Positions 1-11,651 of a stretch of DNA of 64,000 nt are shown here, in pieces. This DNA is from Sipunculus nudus (Eukaryota > Annelida > Sipuncula > Golfingiida > Sipunculidae), in NCBI GenBank assembly GCA_026874595.1, contig CM049322.1, positions 20,465,400-20,529,399 of the forward strand. The letters are read 5' to 3'. Every line of letters begins with the position of its first letter. Position 1 is the first letter of the stretch. Both the position numbers and the translations under genes were made by a program. The notes under the pieces were generated by a model. That model was not told where the DNA came from and ran no database searches. It worked only from the letters and a program-made list of their open reading frames with translations.

Positions 1-188
1 ACATCCATAGGTTATTTTGGAAATATCAACAATTTAAACATAATTATGATGATACACTTAGGGAATAATAGTTAAAATTCTGCTGGCCTTAGATGCTATA
101 ATAGTGTTTTAGAAATGTCATAATATTATTACTTTTACTATTTTCGCATTACAGTTTTTTTTAACAATTTCACTAATTTTTTACTAAC

Positions 189-1360
189 CTATGACTGACA
201 GAAGAAAAGAAGCTTGGCCCGGCCCTACTCCTTGCATCATTGCCTTCTCGGGGAGGTAGATGAAGGGCACGTACATCCCCAGCATGCCAAACACGTTAGA
301 TATACAAATGATCAGGAACACTGGGTCCTTGAAGATAGATACATCCAACATCGCCCGCAAGGTGTCTCTGGCAGATTTGGGTAAACAAATGCATTTACTG
401 ATTTTGGACTCTTCATCCATAGGGAATTCCCCTGGCACGTCGGTGATACTCTTGACGTAAGACCTCACCGTCGGTTGCGAACGGAATTCAGGGATAGCCA
501 AGATGCTGCCGGAGTAGAATATGTCTTTACGGTACATTGGTCGGGAATAGTCTTCTTTGCTAACACCAGGGGGCCTCTTGCGGCGTTGAGGCCGGTGCTG
601 GCTGGGAACTGCCCATATATCTGAAGCGCTCACGCTTTTCAAGCCATCTGTGATGTCAGTTACTGGAGAAAGATGGCCGTTTGTAGTAGCTGAGGTCACT
701 TGAACTGACCTGTTGAATCGGACAGAAGCGCTTGGGATCATGCCGTTTTTATTGACATCGATATCTTTTTCAGGGCTAGAAGCTGTTTTAGTTTTATCCA
801 TATTGCTCACCGTTCCGTTAGACTTGCTGGTGACGACCCCATTTTCAACAGGCTTCTCTGCTGTTGCTGCAGCAGTTTCATTTGTAATGGCAGTATCATC
901 CTTTGCAGCATCTACAGCATTTCCATTGGGCAGCAAAGTTGAGGCGGGTGTTGTGACGTCAACATCGCCTTCTACGACGATCTGCGGCACGATGGCCTTG
1001 GACGGGGTGGCGGGGGTGACGTCAGCGTTTTCTGTCCTCACTCCTTCGCGAATGACACAGAAACTTCCGGTTCTACTGGTCTGCCGACTATCTTGACGTT
1101 TCAGGGACTGTAACGCTAAGCTCGGCATTGAGCTCATCTCAGACTCGGAGTCGTCTTCTCTTAGTGCTTTTTCTCTCGCTAGTTTTGCTTCCTGTACTTT
1201 CTGTAAGATGTCCTCGTTTTTGACGCCGTGAGCACACACGCTGCACTCGGATTCTTGTCGGGGACGACCAGCCCTCAGTTTGGCCTGAGCTTGTTCCTTT
1301 AATCGGTCCAGCATATTCTTAGCTCTGGGCTTTTTGTACCTGTAATCGGTCAAGATGGAT
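189..1360 (-). CDS. MCT-like gene, coding exon 4 (long cytosolic loop, TM7, start of TM8)
   Basis: 1172-nt exon. The first ~345 codons are hydrophilic and low in complexity, with runs rich in Ser, Thr, Asn, Asp and Ala and basic clusters such as [10 protein letters not shown]; this is the TM6-TM7 loop on the cytosolic side. The last ~55 codons hold TM7 ([18 protein letters not shown]) and the beginning of TM8 (FLLSVIG). The donor is ATAG|GTTAGT at 188/189. Two acceptors 21 nt apart keep the frame: TACAG at 1361-1365 (used here) and a second TTACAG ending at 1340, which would remove seven residues (SILTDYR). Confidence 0.92.
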
Positions 1361-4300
1361 CTGTACTACAAACATTCAACGTACAACCTTTGGAAAACTA
1401 AGTTTTCAAAGGGTTTCGAATAAAGATTAGAACTTAGCTGTGCAGTCATCTTCAGAAATTATAAACATTTTTATGTGTGTTTTTAATGCAACCATACATT
1501 AAATCAATTAACTGAAGTCAGGGAAAATTTATTCCTATCTGGCCCACTATTTCTGAAAATATTCCATCAATAATCATAATAAGACAATTGGATTGACCAT
1601 CAAGTTTGCATATCTAATTTAATTAATATCTAATTATATTCATGGTATCCAATTAGCAAAGCAACAGTCTCCTTATATGCAGTGATTGGCAATAACGACA
1701 GTTCAAGGTCGCTGGTCATTGTTATATCTATCTCAGAATCCCAAAGAATATCATATAAATAAAAATTTGGAGCGCTTGCTAGTTCACCGCTTACCTGCTA
1801 GGTGGCTCTAGTGGTCTCATCAACATGCCACAGATGGCGGCGTTCAGCACCACCCCGGCCAGGACCATCATAGCGTTCTGCCAATCCATGACCTCGAGCA
1901 ACCAACGACCTGCAGGGGCGAAGGCAAACGTACCGACACCAGCGCCACACACGGCGACACCTGTCGCTAAAGCTCGCCTCTTCTCAAAGTAGTAGCTGAC
2001 GGAAATGACGGACGGCAAATAGATGAGCCCAAAACCAATACCTGCAACAAACCAATAACATATATATAAAGGAAACGAACAAAATCTTTGGTAAACAGGA
2101 CATATTTGAATAGACGTTAGTGGTATCAGGCTAATTAACTGTGGTATTACATGGCAAAACGCTCCTTGTGGCGAATATAATATATAAATTTCTAAGATCC
2201 TCCAATCCACGTATACCAACAATCTGAATTCAATTTTATATATAACATCGCTCAGCAACTGCGAAAAATGTGCTTTTGTGACTCCTGCAATGTTTTGATT
2301 CCAATTGTACTGCTACTGTATCGATATTTCGTATTTAATTACATTGGTTTAGTATTATATTTTCTTTCATGAATATTCATACAGATAATATAAATAATCA
2401 TTGACTGACCTCCCATGACCCCGTAGGTGAGGATTAGCATATCGATATTCGTTGACAGTGTGCTCAACAAGAAAGCTGCGCACGCAAATATACTTCCGGC
2501 TATGCATACAGGTCGACATCCGAAGCGGTTCGTCAACGCGCTCGCCACTGGCCCTGAAATAGACGAACAATATCTTGTATAATAACTTCATCATGAACAA
2601 TATCATGAATGCACATATAACATCAATAATATTCACGAGTTTTTCAAACTCGCGTATATGGTGATAAAGGATTTATTCTGCATATATGCTACATTAAACG
2701 AAAAAATAATTAAAACGCATGAATTAAAGAAAGATTGACATGCCTGCTAAATATAAGATTGGTTGGTGAAAATACGAGATTAATTAACTGCATGCGAGTT
2801 TGAATGAATTAAAAAACATTCCTTGGTTCGCCATATTATCATCAATGAAATAAGCTGGGGCCTAAATTGGGATTTTGAACAGGCTTAGCCATGTATGGTT
2901 CTTGTGAAACTCGTGTTCAGTTATTTTTAGTTTATGAGAGGATACAAGTGGTTATCATGCCACTACTGATTAGGTAAAGTAAATTTGGTAGCTGTAACAC
3001 CATGATTTCCTCCTATACAGGATGGTATGCATTCTTTCCCCCTACGTGTGTGTGTGTGAACGGAATCTCATGAAATTTTTCAGGGCATTACGGAATGGGT
3101 TTATGAAGAAGGAATTAGATTTGGTGTGGATCCAGCACAAGATTCGGATTCAGGAAAACTAACGAGGAATATCCACAAATGTATGGCAATAATAGGCCAT
3201 AGGGGGGTCCCATAATAAGGACCCCCCCCCCCCCACATGGCGGAGGCTTGCATTCCTTAGAATGCAGATTTCTAGTTTGTAATTTATTCAGTAACAGTAC
3301 TAGAGTAGTAATTGCAGTCATTACAGACAGTGTGTTTATATTTATATCTCGGCCGCATTTATGAATTCAGTATTGTCGTGGAAGTTGAACGGTGCTTATA
3401 ATTCACTCTTCGATATACCAGTATATTGCAATGAACACATGCGTTATAGATTTTCAAGTGTCAACGGTGACCAAACACTAACTGTTACAGGTATATGTTG
3501 ATTGCCACTCGTAAAATTTAAAATTGGCAATTGAAAATTCAGCGCATAGAGTAATGTACGCTAAAGTGTCATAAATATTGTCAAAAACATGTCAGAGTAT
3601 CTTCAAATGAGATTATGGCTACTTATTTGGCACTTAACTGTTACGTATAAAACGGATAAGTATACTATTACAATAAACACAACGTGGTTATATCACAGGA
3701 TTGCCGAAAGTGTTACATTCTTGTCTGAATCTCTTTTTTTCTGAACGTTGAAAATATAATTGTGCAGCTAAAAATTTCAGGCACTGCAACATTAAAACAA
3801 CAAATTTTCCTCTTAAAATCAAGAAGAGATATTCTGTGTATTTAGCTGCTAGTGTCATTGCCATCTGTTGATCCTGTGTTGGTTTGTGTTAAGCTCCACC
3901 AGAATAAATACATTGTCGTGTGGTCAGATTACATTTAAATGATTTTTATATCCTATTTTGTGCTGTGATGCTTTATGATCTTAACACTGTCACAATTAAA
4001 CAATTACATGTGGGAGTATATGTCATGTGATAATATGTCATGGAATCTGTGACATAACCGTGGATTATACATGTAACCTCTGTCGAGGAGGTTCTGTTTT
4101 CAAAAGTGTTTGTGCCTGAACTACTGAACGATTTTACACGAAACAATGGGTCTATGCTGGATCAAATGGTAAAGTTCAACGTTGGCGGAGGTCTGCGCTC
4201 TATCGAGTGCCACGGGAGGGTTTTTAATTACTCATAGATTTCGTGAGCCGTTAGCATTATTTAAATTCAGTTGGAAAAAAGAGTATTTTTCCTAATAAAC

Positions 4301-4886
4301 AAGGGAATTCATATGTAAAATATTCTGATGGAAATGTGTTATATTCCATATACAGTAAAACCTCCTTGGTTAAGCGACCACCTTAAAAAGACCACTCTTT
4401 CACGGTCCCGATTTGTTTGCTCTTCATATCAGACCTCTTGCACGAGCACTTCGAAAATGTTACCACTTTATTGAGGTCCCGTTGGTGGTGGTAATTTCAA
4501 GATTTCGCTGTATGCTGGTATGTGGGCTCAAACCTCAGTGTACATGTTAAACTGGGCGATCGAATAGAAAATCATGAACCGAAACAGGTGGAGAAGGTTT
4601 GTGAAACAGTTTATTTTTACAAATCAAACTGACCTGTCATCAGGTAGCATCCACACAGGAGGGAGCCGACCAGGGCCGTCTTTCCTTTACTGGCCCCAAA
4701 ATATTGCTGGAATTCTATGTAGAACACGCCAAACGTGAACGCTATCCCATCGACGATCACGTGATTCAGGAATGACGCCAAGCAGACGACCCATCCCCAT
4801 CCGCCGTCAGGGGGCGTTGGAATATACGCGCTGTCAGTAGACATGGTGGATTCACCGGAAATGTGTCGTTCCTTTTTCTTCCCCAT
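189..4886 (-). CDS. SLC16/monocarboxylate-transporter-family carrier, 5' part of gene (four exons, 3' end outside window)
   Basis: Coding parts are complement(join(189..1360,1795..2041,2410..2553,4634..4886)), giving about 605 residues with matching phases (1,1,2,1) at every junction. Residues 27-32 read DGGWGW just before TM1, and exon 3 carries [13 protein letters not shown] after TM4; these are the two MCT-family signatures. Six helices lie in residues 33-208, then a hydrophilic Ser/Thr/Asp/Asn-rich loop of about 350 residues, then TM7 (from about 562) and the start of TM8. Members of the family move monocarboxylates or other small organic solutes across the plasma membrane; the substrate cannot be told here. 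The TM1 text ([11 protein letters not shown]) resembles orphan MCTs more than MCT1-4, from memory. The window ends before the rest of TM8, where classical MCTs carry their Asp/Arg pair. The start is the Met that opens exon 1; a second Met at residue 15 is possible. 5' UTR exons were not located. Confidence 0.93.
1795..2041 (-). CDS. MCT-like gene, coding exon 3
   Basis: 247 nt, entering in phase 1 and leaving in phase 2. Encodes the rest of TM4 ([17 protein letters not shown]), the second MCT signature [15 protein letters not shown]5 and TM6, ending EPPSR. Acceptor GTTGCAG|G, donor GCAG|GTAAGC. Confidence 0.93.
2410..2553 (-). CDS. MCT-like gene, coding exon 2
   Basis: 144 nt, phase 1 at both ends. 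Encodes the end of TM2, the conserved turn [10 protein letters not shown]3 and the beginning of TM4 (ILTYGVMGG). Acceptor TTTCAG|GG, donor GGAG|GTCAGT. Reading from exon 1 gives GPVASAL without interruption. Confidence 0.92.
3015..3290 (+). repeat. Dispersed repeat, copy 1 (related to 56821-57075)
   Basis: Shares a run of blocks, in the same order, with 56821-57075: ACGGAATCT.ATGAAATTTT, CAGGGCAT, TATGAAGAA, GATTTTGATGTGG-like text, and GGCTTGCATTCCTTAGA near the end. It contains a poly-C run before CACATGGCGGAGG. No terminal repeats or ORF define its class; it looks like a diverged copy of a medium-repetitive family sitting in an MCT intron. Confidence 0.6.
4353..4510. mobile_element. pogo-like MITE, degenerate
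   Basis: Starts TA|CAGTAAAACCTCCTTGG and ends in an imperfect inverted form ...GATTTCGCTG|TA, so a TA dinucleotide flanks both ends. The interior has GCGACCACC and CACGGTCCCG, also present in the element at 33443-33565. pogo/Tc1-type elements have CAGT.AAACCTC-like ends and duplicate TA. No transposase; about 158 bp. Confidence 0.6.
4634..4886 (-). CDS. MCT-like gene, coding exon 1
   Basis: Encodes residues 1-84: a basic N terminus (MGKKKERH), the DGGWGW signature, TM1 and most of TM2 (ending YLMTG). The donor reads ACAG|GTCAGT on the minus strand. It ends in phase 1, matching the next exon. Start at 4886; Met-15 (MSTDSAYIP) is an alternative. Confidence 0.9.
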
Positions 4887-5481
4887 TTTGTGTACGTTTT
4901 CTTCCTTCAGCGAGATGAGTGCAGCTAATTTCTACCCACAAACACCTTTCTCAAACAAAGTTCAATTTGATATCTGGTTATGTGAATTGGTATTACCATT
5001 AATTAGCATAAATTATTTTTGGTTCAATGTTGTTCTGTCTAAAATACAATCAAGCACAACCAAATATTGGACGCGAGAAATAGTATGTTTTATATTTATA
5101 TTGTATGGCAGTGGTCTACAAAATGTTGTACTTGACTGACCTCCGGGTCAGATCTCTTCGCTGGTGGAAGCGCCACCTGGTCGTTAATGAGTTAAATGCT
5201 TTTGAGATTCTTTACGGTTAATATAGATCTCGTCCCTTTTTTTCTTCCAGCTAAGAATTAAAGCACGTGGCTTTTTGAGAAGTCCAATGTGTTTTTTGTA
5301 TGTTTTTAGCTATGACAATTGTGACGTCACTCCTGTGCATTCTGGGACATCAGATGGATCTGCAATGAAAGAAAACTCCGATAAATACAATATTTCGATA
5401 GTTCTGAAAAGATCATACATTTATTTTCCATGCAGCTCTCCTAACAAATACTGTGAGCACACATAAGCTGTGAACACACGT

Positions 5482-5529
<48 letters not shown>

Positions 5530-6530
5530 CTTATGTAATACTTCTAATACTAAGTCCTTTAGCTGAATCCAAGAACAGGCAACGCATACAAACTTGTACA
5601 TATATAACTAACACACCACATACAAGACAGTATTATCTACACACAGTATATATATATATATATACCCACAGACACTCCACCGATGCATACAACAACACAC
5701 GTCTATAGACCATAAGAGAACAAACTTTCTACCGGAGAAATCACATGCATTTATGAAAGATATCGCAAGAATTAATGAAATATAGATATAAGTTTCAGTC
5801 AATTATACTGACCAGTGTAAATTATCATGTTCCTTCAGTACATGTATCCCAAATATGTCTCGCAAATCCCTCCTCCTCAAGTACAGACAAACAAATTTTG
5901 GCCCAAAGACTTTAGGCAAAGGTCTAACGACTACCCGCCGAGCTATTGTGAACATTTCTATTTGGTACGAGTAACATATTGGTAAACCACAATTTACCGA
6001 TCGTTTGTGAATGCACCAGATCACGGAGAGTCCCTATTCAGAAACCCCAGGTGACATGAATGCACGGCCACAAACATATCGAGCCTGTATGCCTTCCCAG
6101 TGCAAGGTCATATAAACAGACAGAATTCATTAGGCTCGGCCCAGGAATCAATCCGTCTGTGTTAACATGCAGGTATCTATTTATCTTCTAGTTTAAACCG
6201 TGATATTAACACGCAGGAATTCTCAGAGTCTGTATCTCCATAAACTTGCATAAAAAATATAATAACATGGACTCAAAGAAAAAATAATATGAAAAATACT
6301 TATGTTAATTAATGTAAACACCAGTTGAAAGGGTGAAGAATTATTTTTTTTTATCTTATTAACATAATTTCTTTCATTTAATAATTAAAACCTTCTGTTT
6401 TCACTTAATTTCATAATTCCCGCTGGAGAAACAGAATATTTTCACACTTTCTCTTAATCATCCATTTATATCAGGACCGTGAGGACCATACCCAACCTCT
6501 AACTGGACCGACCATCTGTGACTTCATGGC

Positions 6531-6579
<49 letters not shown>

Positions 6580-7666
6580 ATGCAAAGGACACACACTTGT
6601 AATGAACTGCAAAACCTACATGTCATTAGGACTGCGCGCAGTTGCTGTTGATGGTTACATATTTTACCTTTCAAATATGGGATTACCATCTCCCATGTAT
6701 GCGTTTTAAAGCGTCAGCGACAGTTCCATCTTGTCAAACTTTGCTAGATTACAATACTATATATATGCCCAAACTGTCTTAACAACTGCGACTAATTAAA
6801 CGTTTTACAAAGTCACTCTAATTTTCCTTTTTATAAACAATAAAAGTTAACCACATGATAAGTAAGTAAATTCATTTTGACCAATACCTGTATGATAGGG
6901 AGTCGACCAGAAGTCGAGACTAAATAAACATTTGACATACAGTATCCTACACAATTTCATTTACCAAACATCAGATATAAGTAATTCACCCAATCTTTGC
7001 ACTTGCTCGCGACGCCGAGTTGATTGAAATACAGCTCTCTGATAGGAAGACAGGAAAGTGCCGCTTGTTGATGACACGACAAATTGATATTGACGTTATG
7101 TGCCGTAGCAAGGTATCCCTTCACTAAATAGACACTCCGTGGCCCTATCGACAGGTGTGCCACAGACAGGGGATACACACACACACACATTTCGGACAAT
7201 GGTATATAAGGCCAGTCATCACGCAGCTGAATACACCGGGTAACAGTAGATAGTTTAATGGACCAAGGTTACAGGAACGCAGCAGATGACGTCATTAATT
7301 TTGAAATCGAAAGTATGAAATCATTAAAATTTACACCGGCTATACATACACATTTATATGCGTGTGTTTCAATATACCATTGGCTATATTAATATATACA
7401 TTCACGACAAACCTGGTTATTAAAACCTCTTTATTATGATGAATCCTTTCTATTACGACCACTTGAGGTAATCGAGTGAAAAGTCAAATCTTAAGTCCCT
7501 AATCTCCATACACCTACGGACGCCCCGTTATTACGGTCGGGCAAAAATGTAGATTTCCCAAGTATCCGTAATTGGGTGTTCCACATATATATAATAAGCC
7601 TATATTATATGCAAGGTAGTGCTTTTTAACCGTGATGTATTGAAATTCTACATGTAATACACTGAG

Positions 7667-7667
<1 letters not shown>
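4887..7667. other. Gene-free stretch with microsatellites
   Basis: Upstream of the MCT-like start codon. Holds (TA)n at about 5486-5527 and 5648-5664, a (GA)n tract running into poly-G at 6536-6579, and a short (AC)n near 7173. Open frames here are short and unremarkable. The MCT 5' UTR and promoter may lie here or further right, but no TATA box or splice pair could be pinned down. Confidence 0.5.
6536..6579. repeat. (GA)n followed directly by poly-G
   Basis: A GA dinucleotide run passes straight into about ten Gs. The same composite, GA or GT dinucleotides then poly-G, recurs at 21439-21470 and 21570-21596. Confidence 0.9.

Positions 7668-7721
<54 letters not shown>
7668..7721. repeat. (TA)n microsatellite
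   Basis: About 54 bp of uninterrupted AT alternation. Confidence 0.95.
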
Positions 7722-7726
<5 letters not shown>

Positions 7727-8992
7727 CATAACATTATAGATATAACAAAACTGTGCACACATATGTATACACGTACATGTTTATATAAATACAATTCAAT
7801 ATGACATATGCTTGATCTTATGGCATTATCCACAGAGGTTATAAAAGTATGATATCATTATAAACAGTTAGGCTTAGCATTAAAAATAGTATTACGCCAT
7901 CGGAACAGAACCTCAATTAGAGCCTATAATGGTACGTATATATTCTTTCATGTGCACGGCTGATTATTCCGAGGCATAAAGTAGTCCTATGGATGTTTGG
8001 TTAGCTTTAACAACATGTATACAACAAGTACGTACATACAAACACCGAGAGATCGTTACAGCCATTTGTATGTATTATGTTTGTATTGACTGAAACAAAC
8101 TTCCTGGAAGGTACAGAACTCTCCGCCCTTTTGACCCACATGCTGTGACAAAGCAAAAGCCCATCCTTTGTCTATCAGCGGCACATGACTGACTCATTGA
8201 AGTGAACAGCGTACATTGCTGATGTCACAGTCGCCCGTTATATTAACATAACGCTTCCGTACTGTGCACCACATACTGGACAAAATGCACTATTTACCTG
8301 TTTAAACCCGACCAATGCGAGCTTTTACTTGTGTGTCTTGAGCTAATGTGCAGTTTGTACAATTACGGTACCTAGCTCTCCATTCTTGGTACAAATCTCT
8401 CATAATTCGTCAGATGGTTATTAAAATGAGACGGGAGCAAATCTAGGTCTAGGGAAGCCTGTCAGTGTTCCCTGCTGAAAGAAAAAAAAAATATCGGCTT
8501 GCTTTCACATTCTCATTTGATCGCTCATATCAACATGTCATAAAACTGATGAACTCAGCGATAAAGCCAACATGTAAATGGACAATTGTACCACTGTTCG
8601 TACGAAGAAATCGATCGCGCTTGACCGTGTTGGCAGACACGCAGGTTCCAAATATTCCCGCAACGCAGCGCCACAAGCGAAGTCCGCATGTGTCATCTGT
8701 TTGTAATAATTCTTCTTCCAAGGCCGCTTGTTTCCATGACTACGACCTCTCCGTATCTATTGAAGCCGGGGAAGGGCTATTAAAGAAGGATAACCTTTCT
8801 CTTGGTACGCATGGTTTCTAGGAAAATTAATTAGCCAGAAGAGATGGGTTGGCATGGGTGTGGTTCAGGTCACCCGGAGTTTATATATAGAGAGTGAAAA
8901 TAAAAATCGTCCTTCGGTCATTAACAATGTTAGTTGCTATCACAACTGCAAATCATGTTTCTGATCATTGTTATAGTTTCCTGATTCTCAGC

Positions 8993-8997
<5 letters not shown>

Positions 8998-9039
<42 letters not shown>
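8998..9039. repeat. (CT)n microsatellite
   Basis: About 42 bp of CT dinucleotides, preceded by CATT and followed by GAGACGCACAG. Confidence 0.95.
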
Positions 9040-9041
<2 letters not shown>

Positions 9042-9213
9042 ACGCACAGTTACACACACAACAGACGCACACACTTCATACGCGCACGCTGAGCCGCGTT
9101 CACAGACAAGGCACTTTCAAGTGCTCTTATAATACCTAAAAGTTTAAACTGATGCAAGTACTTATCACAGTTGTATCAGTGTGTCTGGGCTTTATGAGTG
9201 TACATAAATAGGA

Positions 9214-9267
9214 ATAACCTGGTAGCTGTTTCTGAGACTATAGTCTCAGAGACAGCTACCAGGTTAT
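9214..9267. repeat. Near-perfect 54-bp palindrome with no spacer
   Basis: Two 27-nt arms meet at CTA|TAG between 9240 and 9241. The left arm starts ATAACCTGGTAGCTG and the right ends CAGCTACCAGGTTAT. There is one mismatched pair (TTTCTGAG against CTCAGAGA). No further symmetry outside the arms. Confidence 0.9.
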
Positions 9268-11583
9268 AGTATATGTACATGATATAGTATACTCCAGGTA
9301 TATTAATGATCAAGGAAATGGACATATTGCCCAATATATATATTAATGTATGGAATTATATATCATCAGTTGAGATGTCTTCGATGTAAACTAAATTTTC
9401 CTGTACCTGTACTTTTAAAATTTACTGAACATGAAGCTAGGTACTCTATGAAAATCCTGTACCTATAGTGTACATCTGGACCTGGCCATCTCACAAGTAT
9501 ACATGTATCTGTACCTTCGCATATATCACCAGGCCCAAACCTTGCTGATATCTGTCAGTTTCATACAAGAACGCGAGATGGAAATACGAAACGATATAAG
9601 GCCAATGTTACTGCTGGTTGTCTTTCTTTTTGTGATAACGTGATCTTATTGTATACGTTGGTATGTTAGTAATTTGTAGTCATATAGCTAAAACATGATA
9701 ACAAAATACGTGTATGGAGCATGGCATATATGCAGCATTGCACAAGTGCACACACGCACACATACACTATAGATCCAACCCGGTATTTTAATGTAGTACA
9801 TTTTAATTTATCATATCCCTTAAGTTACAAGCATTATTCGTAAAATACTTCTCTGTTCACGAATAGGCCTACGCGTCTTATAAGCTAGCGGTCATTACTG
9901 TCTGTTTAATGTAAGATGGCGGGCGTAAAACATAGCCATAGTATATTCATGTTGCATGCATCTACAACTGTTCACTTAAAATTACCACTCCAGTAAATCT
10001 TACAAGAAAATTTGTGGATGTGATTTAAGCATGTCTGCCATTTTTAAACAAAGTGGCGAAAATGATATTGAAGTATATATCGAGGTTCCTACCTTCGTTT
10101 AAACTGCCCAGATGCACAGTCCATTGGTGAGCACTATATGTGCTTGAATGCGTGAATTTTATACAAGTTTCATATTTTACTATGAACAATTATGTCATCA
10201 AAAGTTGCAATGCCTCAGCAGTGAATACTACACGCTGACTAATATACGCGCCAATCAATATTTGAAAGTTCTGACTAAACATACACATTTGCTCAGCATA
10301 CATGCACTTAAACTAGTTAAAGCTTGCACTTGTTGACATTCAGTTTGGCCGAGCACCAGTGAATGCAGGGTTGCATCATCTCTGGGGTTCGTTGCGTATA
10401 TTTTTCTGGTTTGGACAGGTGTTACTCTTCAGTATTGATATCAATGCCAGACTGTACTGATCTAACTGCGCTTCCTTTGTATTTGAAATTGTTCGCTGCC
10501 AGGCAAAATAAGGGCACATGGGGTATGTAATCAAACTTGTGTCGACACACGTGCATACATACAACTCCGTACCTAATATTTATAATAATAATGTGGTATA
10601 CATAGCCGTGTTAGTCTGAATTATAAGCGTAGGCAATTAATAATCTAATGTTTATAAAAGTTATTAGAAACGGAAGTTCAGTCGCAGTTAAGAATAATAA
10701 GGTTTCTTCAGTCCCCTGTTATTTATGTCACGATGACCTAATTTTTAGTACACTGAGACTGAGAGTATTATAGATTTGTCAACAAACTGTACAACTGAAT
10801 CAACCTGTATATATGTATACACGTGCCATTTACATTAACATTACATGTCATGGGAAAGGGATTGCACTGAAAAGGTAAAATATTGCGGTTAAGTTTTTTT
10901 TTTTAATATTTTAATACAATCAAGTGCCTTGTGCATGATGGTGCATATGAACAGTTGTATAAATATCTCCCCTGCTGACCTAATCCCCCTTAAAAGCCAC
11001 TTGCTTGAATACATATGAATGGCTCATACTAAGTAAACAAGCTATAAATAGAAACTGGATGATTTATAACAAAATCAAGTATGACAAAAAGGGGTCAACG
11101 CATTTGTGAATTAACCTCCGTTTGCACGGTCGCTCGAGAGTGCACAACAAACAACCTGTCTTACTCTCCGTAATCTGGTAAGAACATCCAATTTTTGCAC
11201 TTGTAACTCGTGCTAAATTGGTTTCGTAGAACACAATGTTTTCTAACCTCCACGCAGTGTATCATGTGATGGCCTGATATATCACCCGACCTCCCTTCTG
11301 TTGGAGATTACACCCTATCTTTGTATAGGCCTAATCTGGATTTGAAACACATTATCTTATCAGAGAACAGATGTGAACCTTGAGCAGCCTGCCGTATTTT
11401 ACTGTTTTTTTTTTTGTAACCTATCCTTTCTATTTTGAGACCTTGCAGAAAAAAAAGATGTTGTATCACTGCAGGAATCGGTGGGAGATGAAATGCAAGA
11501 AAATACCATATTCAATGACCATTCTAAATGTGATCAATATTCAATATTACTGAATTTTAAGTTTTCACTTTTTTTTAAATATT

Positions 11584-11585
<2 letters not shown>

Positions 11586-11628
<43 letters not shown>

Positions 11629-11651
11629 GTGTGTGTGTGTCTGTGTGTGTG
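11586..11651. repeat. (TA)n joined to (TG)n
   Basis: About 39 bp of TA alternation followed by a TG run with one CTG interruption. Confidence 0.95.

Larger units (their letters stand above)
1361..4633. other. MCT-like gene introns
   Basis: Introns lie at 1361-1794, 2042-2409 and 2554-4633. The two short ones hold nothing I recognise. The third (2.08 kb) carries a dispersed repeat at 3015-3290 and a pogo-like MITE at 4353-4510; the rest is AT-rich without coding signal. Confidence 0.7.
7722..11585. other. Gene-free stretch
   Basis: Contains a (CT)n tract at 8998-9039 and the palindrome at 9214-9267. A 118-codon plus-strand frame at 8465-8821 matches nothing I know. Otherwise AT-rich unique-looking sequence with no convincing exon. 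Confidence 0.5.

Noticed and set aside
8465-8821. 118-codon plus-strand frame
   Set aside because: No recognised motif, no splice or promoter context, and a frame on the opposite strand overlaps it.
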